Below are positions 5,916 through 11,187 of a DNA stretch of 11,187 nucleotides, piece by piece. Each line of letters begins with the position of its first letter. Position 1 is the stretch's first letter. Under the pieces are notes generated by a model. It ran no database searches and was not told the DNA's origin. It saw only the letters and a program-made list of their open reading frames with translations. The stretch spans positions 1 to 11,187 of the forward strand of contig CAZEBW010000103.1 in assembly GCA_964510205.1 (NCBI GenBank), read 5' to 3'. Origin of the DNA: CAZEBW01 sp964510205 (GTDB lineage Bacteria > Chloroflexota > Anaerolineae > VGOG01). A program made the position numbers and the translations under genes.

Positions 5916-6455
5916 TCATTGTGAACTCAATAGTTCCGCCAATCGCCTCCCGCCTTCGGCGTAGTCCGGCGCGGTCAGATGAGGACACTCGGCCAGTTCA
6001 TGCTCTCCCAATAATAGTCCGAAGGCAAAGGCCATGCAGGTGGCCTCGCCACACACCTTGCAGTTCAACTTCGGCAACAGCCAGTAGGCGTCCAGCGGCC
6101 GCAGCAGCTTCCGCCTCTCGTAGCAGGGGGTGATCTCCTCCCGCCGATGCCAGGTGTCGTTGCACAGTTCCTGGAACCAACGCAACTGGGCCACGGCGTC
6201 CTCCTCGCCATCTACCTTGGCCATCACTGCCACGTGAGGATAAAAAGTGAGGATCCGCCATTCCCGTTTGATGGTAATGGTGTTGGCGCCGGGGTTGTAC
6301 ATCAGGTTGGGAACGATAGCGTTCAGGTAAGGAAAGACGACCGCAATGTTGTCCGAGAACGCAGCAATGACGCGGTTCTTGGTCGGGTCGGCGATGCAGT
6401 CCAGCAGGTGGGTGATGGTGAAACTGTGCAGCAACAGATCGTCCCCACCCATCAC
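5916..6455 (-). CDS. Fe-S protein with corrinoid-iron-sulfur-protein type cluster motif (copy 1)
   Basis: The 179-aa protein ends in a cluster-binding motif: LPKLNCKVCGEATCMAFA (127-144, Cys132, Cys135, Cys140) and Cys157 in ECPHL. This is the C-x2-C-x4-C-x16-C pattern of the 4Fe-4S domain in the large subunit of the corrinoid iron-sulfur protein (AcsC/CdhE) and similar proteins. The N-terminal 125 residues (FPYLNAIVPNLMYNP, LTFYPHVAVMAKV, WHRREEITP) form a separate conserved region shared with the paralogue at 8727-9263. No signal peptide or helix is seen, so it is cytoplasmic. The start is the GTG at 6453-6455, or the adjacent ATG, with GGAGG seven bases upstream. It directly follows the formate dehydrogenase gene and precedes the MIP18 gene. 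An electron-carrier role for formate dehydrogenase is an inference. Confidence 0.85.
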   Translation of the reverse strand: MMGGDDLLLHSFTITHLLDCIADPTKNRVIAAFSDNIAVVFPYLNAIVPNLMYNPGANTITIKREWRILTFYPHVAVMAKVDGEEDAVAQLRWFQELCNDTWHRREEITPCYERRKLLRPLDAYWLLPKLNCKVCGEATCMAFAFGLLLGEHELAECPHLTAPDYAEGGRRLAELLSSQ

Positions 6456-6545
6456 AACACTACCTCCGTCGCCAGCGCCTTCACGCTGGCCTGCTTCCAG
6501 ATGACTGCGCAGCCCTTTGCCTCGTGTCCACGCTGCTGATGGTGG

Positions 6546-8618
6546 TCAGCCTGCAACCGCCACCCTCTCCACCCGAACCGCGCAGACCTTGTACTCCGGA
6601 ATCTTGGCCACCGGGTCCAGAGCGGCGATAGTCAGGACGTTGGCCGCCGCCTCAGCGAAATGGAAGGGAACAAAGACCACTCCCCTGTCAACCCTCGGGG
6701 TGATCCAGGCAGCAATCTCGATCTCCCCCCGCCGACTGATGACCCTGACCCGCTCTGCCTGGACGATACCCAAATCTTGAGCATCGGTGGGACTGATCTC
6801 CACGTACCCCTCGGGCACCTCCTGCTCCAGCTTGGGCGAGCGGCGGGTCATGGTGCCGGTGTGGTACTGGAACATGATCCGCCCGGTGGTCAGGATCAAC
6901 GGATATTCTTCGTCAGGCAGTTCCGCCGCCTCCTTGAACTCCACGGGGCTGAACTTGCCCAGGCCCCGGGAGAATCGGCCTTTGTGCAGGTAAGGGATGC
7001 CGGGATCATCGGCCGTCCGGCAGGGCCAGAGCAGGCCGCCCTGTTCCAATCGCTCGAAGCTGATGCCGCCATAGATGGGGGTCAAGGCCGCGATCTCAGC
7101 CATGATCTCCGAGGGGTGCGAGTAGTCCCAGGACGCCTGCTCCCTGGACGCAACCCCCAGCTCCTGCAACCGTTTCGCCAGCTCGCAGACAATCCCCCAG
7201 TCCTGCCTGGCCTCCCCTATCGGGGGTATGGCCTGGCGCACTCGCTGCACCCTTCTGTCGGTGGCGGTGAAGGTGCCGTCTTTCTCGGCAAAGCTGACGC
7301 CAGGCAGGACGACGTCGGCGACCTCTGCGGTCTCGTTGAGAAAGATGTCCTGCACCACCAGGAACTCCAGGGCTTCAAGTGAGCGGCGTACGTGGTTGAC
7401 GTCGGGATCGCTGAGCATGGGGTTCTCGGCAATGACGTACATGGCCTTGATCTCGCCCTCATAGGCCGCGTTCGTCATCTCCACCACGCTGAGGCCGGCA
7501 CTGTCGGGCAGGCTGGCGCCCCAGGCCTCTTCGAACCTGGCCCGTACTGCCGGGGCATCCACCCGCTGGTAGCCGGGATAGACATTGGGCAGGCTCCCCA
7601 TATCGCAAGCGCCCTGGACGTTGTTCTGCCCCCGCAGGGGGTTGACTCCCGTGCTGGGCCAGCCCACGTCCCCGGTGAGCATGGCCAGGTTGGCACAGGA
7701 GAGGACGTTGTCCACGCCCGTCGTGTGCTGGGTGATGCCCATGGCGTAGATCAGCGAGGCGCGCTCCGCCCGGCCGTAGAGCCGCGCCGCTGCGACGATC
7801 TGTTCGGCCGGCACCCCGGTGATGGCCTCCACCCGCTGCGGGGTGTAACTTGCGATGACCTGTTTCAGTTCTTCAAAACCCTCCGTCCGCCCGGCGATGA
7901 AGGCTTTGTCCTCCAACCCCTCTTCCAGGATCACGTACATCATCCCGTTGAGCAAGGCCACGTCCGTCCCTGGCCGCTGCCTGAGGTGGACGTGGGCGAA
8001 GCGGCTGATCTGGATCTCCCGCGGGTCGGCGACGATGAGGCTGGCTCCCTTCTCGACGGCCCGGTAGATGCGGCTGGCGACCAGGGGATGCTGCTCGGTG
8101 GTGTTGGAGCCGATGACGAAGATGCAGGTGGCCTCCTCGATTTCCGGGGTGGAGTTGGTCATCGCCCCGCTGCCAAACGCTGTGACCAGACCGGCCACCG
8201 TGGGGGAGTGTCAGAGGCGGGCACAGTGGTCCACGTTGTTGGTGCCCAACACCGCCCGGGCGAAGCGCTGGATCAGGTAGTTCTCCTCTTTGGTGCATTT
8301 GGCCGAAGCCAGGACGCCGATGGCATCGCTGCCATATCTGGCTTTGATCTCCCCCAGCCTGCCGGCCACCAGGTCCAGAGCCTCATCCCAGCCCGCTTCG
8401 ACGAATCGCCCGTCACGCTTGATCAGAGGCTTGCTCAGTCGGTCCTGATGATAGACGAAGCTGTGGGCATTCCAGCCCTTGATACACAGCTTGCCGTCGC
8501 TGATGGGGTGGGCCTTGTCAGGCAACACACCTATCAGTTCCCCATCCAGGATCTGCAGGTACAGCCCACATCCTGCTCCACAATAGGGGCAGATAGTCAA
8601 CACGTTTCTGTATTCCAT
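6546..8618 (-). CDS. fdhF: Selenocysteine-containing formate dehydrogenase catalytic subunit
   Basis: The 690-aa product is a molybdopterin enzyme oxidising formate or reducing CO2, read through an in-frame UGA at 8211-8213 as selenocysteine 136. The residues around it, HCARL-Sec-HSPTVAGL, match the active site of selenocysteine formate dehydrogenases, including the following histidine. The N-terminus carries a 4Fe-4S site with Cys10, Cys13, Cys17 (CPYCGAGCGL) and Cys45 (LCIKG). The C-terminus has the dinucleotide-binding domain (TGRIMFQYHTGTMTRRSP, FVPFHFAEAAANVLT, IPEYKVCAVRVE). It lacks the extra N-terminal ferredoxin domains of the NAD-linked type and is close to E. coli FdhF in length. 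GGGAG precedes the ATG at 8616-8618. The flanking genes encode two paralogous Fe-S proteins. No FdhB or NuoEF-like subunit is present in the window. The same gene is often named fdhA, so the symbol is by family only. Confidence 0.95.
8182..8213 (-). promoter_or_regulatory. UGA selenocysteine codon with bacterial SECIS hairpin
   Basis: Directly after the UGA (8211-8213) the minus strand reads into GTGGCC, GGTCT, GGTCAC (8198 down to 8182). This is a six-pair stem with one G-U wobble and a GGUCU loop. The loop GGU starts 22 nt from the U of UGA, the same spacing and loop sequence I recall for the E. coli fdhF SECIS, where the GU is bound by SelB. The element supports selenocysteine insertion rather than a nonsense mutation, and implies SelA-D functions elsewhere in the genome. 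Confidence 0.88.
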
Positions 8619-8726
8619 GGTTCACTTCTCCCATTGTTTGAAGTGGACACAGACGTCCATTCCAGGTTATCTCTATCAACAAGTGCGCCGTCGCGTTGCC
8701 CTCTGGCACGTGTTTCCTCCGCGTTT

Positions 8727-9263
8727 TCACCCGATGGCCGGCGCCTCGATGACGATGGCCTGGAGCTGGGCCAGCCGGTCGGCGTGCTGGGGCTCGAACA
8801 GGGGCGGACAGTCCTCCAGCCGCGCCTGGGCCGCAACCAGCTTCAGGGCAAAGGTGAAGCAGGTGGGCTGGCCGCATTGCTTGCAGTTGGTGCCTGGCAG
8901 CAGCTTGTAGACCTCCATGGGCGTCGGCCGGCGGTGCGTCTCATAATCCGGCTCGAGCTCGTCCCGCCGCTCCCAGGTGCGGTTCACCAGCTTCACCAGC
9001 CTTTCCACCTCCTTGATCGCCGCCTCGCGGTCCTCGACGTTGCTGACTGCGATCTGGTAGGGCTGAAAGGCGATGTGATGTCCGGCTTTCGTCCACCTCA
9101 AAGCCGGCACGCTGGGGTTGTAGACGGTGCCGCGCAGGGTGGCGTTAAGGTAGGGCAGCGCCTCACCGATGTCGGTCACCAGTCGGGCGATGGCGCTAAA
9201 GCGCTCCGCCCCCGGCTCGCACGGCGGGGTAAAGACCTCCAGGTCGTACTTTTCAATCAGCAC
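8727..9263 (-). CDS. Fe-S protein with corrinoid-iron-sulfur-protein type cluster motif (copy 2)
   Basis: This 178-aa paralogue of the protein at 5916-6455 has the same layout: an N-terminal region with LPYLNATLRGTVYNPS (36-51), FQPYQIAVSNV (66-76) and TWERRDELEPDYE (96-108), then the cluster motif LPGTNCKQCGQPTCFTFALK (122-141; Cys127, Cys130, Cys135) and Cys152 in DCPPL. The cluster motif is close to the AcsC/CdhE 4Fe-4S domain, but the corrinoid-binding barrel of those proteins is absent. The GTG start (9261-9263) follows GAGGTG at suitable distance. It is the gene immediately upstream of the formate dehydrogenase, with 108 nt between them, and directly downstream of the ArsR-type regulator. 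It is probably a cytoplasmic electron-transfer or cluster protein linked to formate dehydrogenase. That role is inferred from position only. Confidence 0.86.
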   Translation of the reverse strand: MLIEKYDLEVFTPPCEPGAERFSAIARLVTDIGEALPYLNATLRGTVYNPSVPALRWTKAGHHIAFQPYQIAVSNVEDREAAIKEVERLVKLVNRTWERRDELEPDYETHRRPTPMEVYKLLPGTNCKQCGQPTCFTFALKLVAAQARLEDCPPLFEPQHADRLAQLQAIVIEAPAIG

Positions 9264-9290
9264 CGTAGCACCTCATTCCTGCTAATTCCT

Positions 9291-9332
9291 CGTTATTGGC
9301 GCTTTATCGCCCTTCATCTCGCGCCATTAGCG
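9291..9332. promoter_or_regulatory. Inverted repeat between the regulator gene and the formate dehydrogenase run
   Basis: CGTTATTGGCGC (9291-9302) and GCGCCATTAGCG (9321-9332) are inverted copies matching at 10 of 12 positions, separated by 18 nt. The repeat begins in the last codons of the ArsR-type gene and ends 28 nt before the start of the Fe-S gene at 9263. It could be an operator for the regulator, an mRNA hairpin, or a weak terminator. ArsR-family operators usually have a much shorter spacer, so the operator reading is tentative. Confidence 0.3.
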
Positions 9333-9695
9333 ACGTGCGATTTCCTCCCGTTCTCGCCGCTGGCTGCAGCGGGGACAGGAACAGACGCGCCACACCTCCC
9401 GCCCCTGAAGGCGCGGGCGGGCTTCCTTTCGCTCCCCGGCGAGCAACTCCAGCAGCCAGAGCAACCAGCCGTCGTTCAGGCGGTACAGGATATGATTTCC
9501 CTCCCGCTCGTCTACCACCAGCCCGGCGGCCCGCAGCACGGCCAGATGCTGAGAGACGGAGGGTTGGCTCCGGCCCAGCAGGGCCACCAGATGGCAGACG
9601 TATTGTCCCTCCTCCTGCAGCGCACACAAGATGCGCAGGCGGGCGGGGTGGGCCAGGGCCTTGAACAGTCTGGATTGCTCACGATAGGTTCGCAT
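9327..9695 (-). CDS. ArsR/SmtB-family transcriptional regulator with cysteine-rich tail
   Basis: The 122-aa product is a winged-helix dimeric regulator. ALAHPARLRILCAL (13-26), YVCHLVALLGRSQPSVSQHL (32-51) with the recognition helix and LVVDEREGNHILYRL (59-73) with the wing are typical. Cys34 sits where ArsR-type sensors carry the CVC metal-site motif. An extra tail has CSCPRC (Cys105, Cys107, Cys110), which could complete a thiolate metal or redox site. The frame is open further upstream, but the ATG at 9693-9695 is chosen because GGAGG lies four bases before it and homology starts there. It sits just upstream of the Fe-S/formate dehydrogenase genes in the same direction, so it may control them as well as itself. 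The inducer is not known. Confidence 0.92.
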   Translation of the reverse strand: MRTYREQSRLFKALAHPARLRILCALQEEGQYVCHLVALLGRSQPSVSQHLAVLRAAGLVVDEREGNHILYRLNDGWLLWLLELLAGERKEARPRLQGREVWRVCSCPRCSQRREREEIARR

Positions 9696-9760
9696 CGGTC
9701 CTCCATCATTCCGAAAAGCGTACATCAACCTGGGCCTGCTTATTTCGCTTGATTCCCAGA

Positions 9761-9871
9761 TCATCGACCGGTGGAAGACATGGTGCCCGCCTGCTTCTCA
9801 CGACGCACCTCTCCCCTCAGCCAATCCAGCCAGGCCTCCATCCCTTCTCCTGTCTTGCAAGAGATCTGCAT
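9761..9871 (-). pseudogene. C-terminal remnant of the HypB GTPase (36 codons)
   Basis: The short frame begins at an ATG (9869-9871), seven bases after AAGGAG, and reads MQISCKTGEGMEAWLDWLRG before a charged tail. SCKTGEG followed by WLDWLR is the characteristic C-terminal end of HypB, the GTPase that delivers nickel during [NiFe]-hydrogenase maturation. The SCK-T segment corresponds to its G5 guanine-binding box. All of the P-loop part is missing; upstream sequence in this frame belongs to the PIG-L gene in another frame. It is therefore a remnant left by deletion or recombination, though it could still be translated because its ribosome-binding site overlaps the PIG-L stop region. No other hydrogenase maturation gene is visible here. 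Confidence 0.7.
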
Positions 9872-9875
9872 GTTT

Positions 9876-10582
9876 CTACTCCTTCTCCCAGTCCAGGCTG
9901 GCGAACAGGTCGGCTTCTGGCGCGCCCTGGCCCCTGGCCAGGCGGAAGAACTCGTGGCAGACCAGTCGCTCCGCTTCCTCTGCCGTCTCGCCAGGGAAGG
10001 GCTGACGCTGGCTGCGGTGGCACTGCATGGCCCGTACCTTGGCCTCCCGGTAGGGGCCGATGTCAATCCCCACCACCCCCGTGCCGACCTCCCCGGCCGG
10101 CACGCCGCATCCTTGCTCCGTGGCTGGCGAGGGGGCCACGTAGTACAGCCTGCGCACGAAGCCCTCGCTGGCTACGGCATCGAAGGCGGCAGTGGCCAGC
10201 CGGCTCACCGCCACGTGGTCCGGGTGGCCGGAGATACCATCGGGGCCAAAGGTGATCACCACCTGGGGACGCAACTCCTGCATGGCCTGGGCCATCTTGG
10301 CCGTGACCTCAGCGGGGTCAACCTCGGCCAGTTCCCCATCGCGGTAACCCAGGAAACGTACCTCGCTGACTCCCAACACAGCACAGGCGGCCCGCAACTC
10401 CTGCTCCCTCACCCTGGCAGCCTCCTCTGGGCCGATCCCCTCGATCCCCGCCTCGCCCCGCGTGGCGCAGAGCAGCGAGACCTCCACCCCTTCAGCGGCA
10501 TACCTGGCAGCGTCCCTCCGACGGTGAAGGACTCGTCGTCGGGGTGGGCGAAGACGGCTAGAAACGAAAATGGCTCCGACAT
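9876..10582 (-). pseudogene. PIG-L/LmbE-family deacetylase, broken by one missing base
   Basis: The start ATG (10580-10582) overlaps the TGA of the preceding gene as TGATG. The first codons give FLAVFAHPDDESFTVGGTL, with the family zinc/catalytic motif AHPDDE. At about 10505-10510 one base is missing (CTGCCAGG where CTGGCCAGG would keep the frame). In the next frame the protein continues as RYAAEGVEVSLLCATRGEAG through the second zinc motif GHPDHVAVSRL to a normal C-terminus. Restored, it would have 235 aa, the usual size for zinc-dependent N-acetylglucosaminyl deacetylases of the LmbE/BshB type. All active-site motifs are intact, so the lesion is recent or a sequencing/assembly error. Substrate cannot be told from sequence. 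Confidence 0.88.
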
Positions 10583-10881
10583 CAGCCACTTGCCTGACCC
10601 TTCTCTGCGCAGAAGGCGGCGTACTCCCGCAAGAGGGCTGCTTTGTACGCCTCCTCGCCGGAGCGAGGCACGTAGTTGCCGGCGTCCTTGACCATGGCCA
10701 ACAGCTCGTCCCCGAGGGAGTCATCGGGGCCCAGCCCCAGGGCGTAGAATTGCTCGAAGATTGTTTTGAGCCCGACGATCCCCACGGTCAAACCTCTGCC
10801 ATAGATGTCCACCTGAGTGACTTGGCTGTCGCCGACACAGCAACCGGCCGTCCGCCACATCGCTGGTCCCCGTCCTGGCAT
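10582..10881 (-). CDS. Conserved-looking small protein of unknown function with a Cys-Cys pair
   Basis: The 99-aa protein starts at an ATG (10879-10881) with an excellent AGGAGGTGAGATC leader and ends in TGA overlapping the PIG-L start. The N-terminus carries a Cys-Cys pair (AGCCVGDS, residues 13-20). The rest reads as a compact alpha/beta domain: a strand-like VDIYGRGLTVGIVGL, helices around IFEQFYALGLGPDD and LGDELLAMVKDAGNYVPRS, and a final helix YKAALLREYAAFCAEK with another cysteine. There is no signal peptide or membrane segment. I do not recognise a named family. The codon use, ribosome-binding site and operon spacing (15 nt after the FmdB-like gene) support it as a real gene. The cysteines and neighbouring zinc-ribbon gene hint at a metal or redox role. 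Confidence 0.85.
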   Translation of the reverse strand: MPGRGPAMWRTAGCCVGDSQVTQVDIYGRGLTVGIVGLKTIFEQFYALGLGPDDSLGDELLAMVKDAGNYVPRSGEEAYKAALLREYAAFCAEKGQASG

Positions 10882-10896
10882 GATCTCACCTCCTGG

Positions 10897-11109
10897 TTAC
10901 CGGGCCGAGCAGCAACTGCCCCCCGCTGGCGGGGCAAACGCCACTTCCCCCGACTTGGCGAAGAAGACCAGGCCGCCGAAGACCTGGCCCGTGTTCTCGC
11001 TGCCACACTTGGGACACCTGGGGTTCAACCCCTTGTCCTTCTCGCTGAACGAAGCGCGGACGTCAAACTGTTCACCGCAATCACCGCATTTGAATTCGTA
11101 CATTGGCAT
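10897..11109 (-). CDS. FmdB-family zinc-ribbon protein
   Basis: This 70-aa protein has the FmdB/putative regulatory zinc-ribbon signature: PMYEFKCGDCGEQFDV (Cys8, Cys11) and PRCPKCGSENTGQVFGG (Cys32, Cys35). It ends in a GGSCCSAR tail whose Cys66-Cys67 pair could also bind metal. FmdB was first noted beside formamidase genes, and most members remain uncharacterised. The ATG at 11107-11109 follows AGGAGGTGGTACA, and homology starts there, so the longer open frame to 11127 is not used. Its stop lies 15 nt before the start of the 99-aa protein, and its start lies 14 nt after the stop of the gene entering from the right edge. That makes it part of a tight operon. Confidence 0.93.
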   Translation of the reverse strand: MPMYEFKCGDCGEQFDVRASFSEKDKGLNPRCPKCGSENTGQVFGGLVFFAKSGEVAFAPPAGGSCCSAR

Positions 11110-11123
11110 TGTACCACCTCCTG

Positions 11124-11187
11124 TCAACTGAGCAACGTCTGAACAAAGCGCACCAGGCTGAATAGGCCCGCCCCGATGAACGTCCAG
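11124..11187 (-). CDS. C-terminus of an unidentified hydrophobic protein (cut by window edge)
   Basis: The frame entering from the right edge encodes WTFIGAGLFSLVRFVQTLLS and then a TGA at 11124-11126. The residues are hydrophobic with a single internal arginine, as in the last membrane helix of an integral membrane protein. The stop lies 14 nt before the FmdB-type ATG, the same spacing as between the other genes of this run. It is too short to name a family. Confidence 0.45.
   Translation of the reverse strand, partial: WTFIGAGLFSLVRFVQTLLS

Noticed and set aside
5282..6133. 283-codon open frame on the + strand
   Set aside because: It runs antisense across three well-supported minus-strand genes, and its product is low-complexity and motif-free.
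8211..8213. Reading the UGA in formate dehydrogenase as a nonsense mutation
   Set aside because: The codon is at the active-site selenocysteine position with conserved flanks and a SECIS hairpin at the expected spacing.
8518..8877. Minus-strand frame with a GTG start after a well-spaced GGAGG, overlapping both the Fe-S gene end and the formate dehydrogenase start
   Set aside because: It overlaps about 100 nt of the formate dehydrogenase in another frame and has no family features. A part reading ITWNGR briefly resembles a 2Fe-2S ferredoxin domain start, but no cysteine pattern follows. A leader peptide remains possible but unsupported.
7392..9752. Very long open frame on the + strand (786 codons)
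   Set aside because: It is antisense to the formate dehydrogenase, Fe-S and ArsR-type genes, which have clear family motifs and ribosome-binding sites. Its translation has no recognisable domain and reflects GC-rich codon bias.

Overview
This window is GC-rich DNA. Every gene I can support lies on the minus strand, so transcription runs from position 11187 towards 1. The content suggests an anaerobe with C1/formate metabolism that uses selenocysteine. It holds a selenocysteine formate dehydrogenase, two iron-sulfur proteins with the corrinoid iron-sulfur protein type of cluster motif, a B12-dependent methionine synthase activation-domain protein, Mrp/MIP18 proteins and many small cysteine-rich proteins. 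A Chloroflexota-like or clostridial (Moorella-like) lineage would fit, but no rRNA or marker gene fixes it. That placement is inference.

In transcription order the right part (11187 to about 9700) has the tail of an unidentified hydrophobic protein, an FmdB-type zinc ribbon, an unidentified 99-aa protein, a PIG-L/LmbE deacetylase broken by one missing base, and a 36-codon remnant of the HypB GTPase C-terminus. The middle part (9695 to about 3806) has an ArsR-family regulator with a cysteine-rich tail and then a tight run: Fe-S protein, selenocysteine formate dehydrogenase (UGA at 8211-8213 plus a SECIS hairpin), a second Fe-S paralogue, a MIP18 protein, a B12-activation-domain protein, a cysteine-rich protein (probably the DUF6951 type) and a DGC-domain protein. 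A hairpin terminator follows at 3806-3851.

The left part (3800 to 1) starts with a 71-bp imperfect palindrome. It continues with an Mrp/NBP35 ATPase, a cyclic-nucleotide-binding-fold protein next to a patatin-like phospholipase (the two halves of an NTE-type enzyme as separate genes), a NifX/NifB-type cofactor-binding protein, a 32-aa cysteine protein too small for routine calling, a frameshifted second copy of the DUF6951-like gene, and the first codons of a membrane protein.

The common theme is handling of metal clusters and low-potential electrons around formate and corrinoid chemistry. The formate dehydrogenase with its two flanking Fe-S proteins, plus the MIP18 and B12-activation proteins, looks like a functional unit. 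The usual FdhB/NuoF-type electron-transfer subunits are absent from the window, so the Fe-S proteins are candidate partners. Two genes carry a single-base deletion, which may be real decay or sequencing/assembly error.
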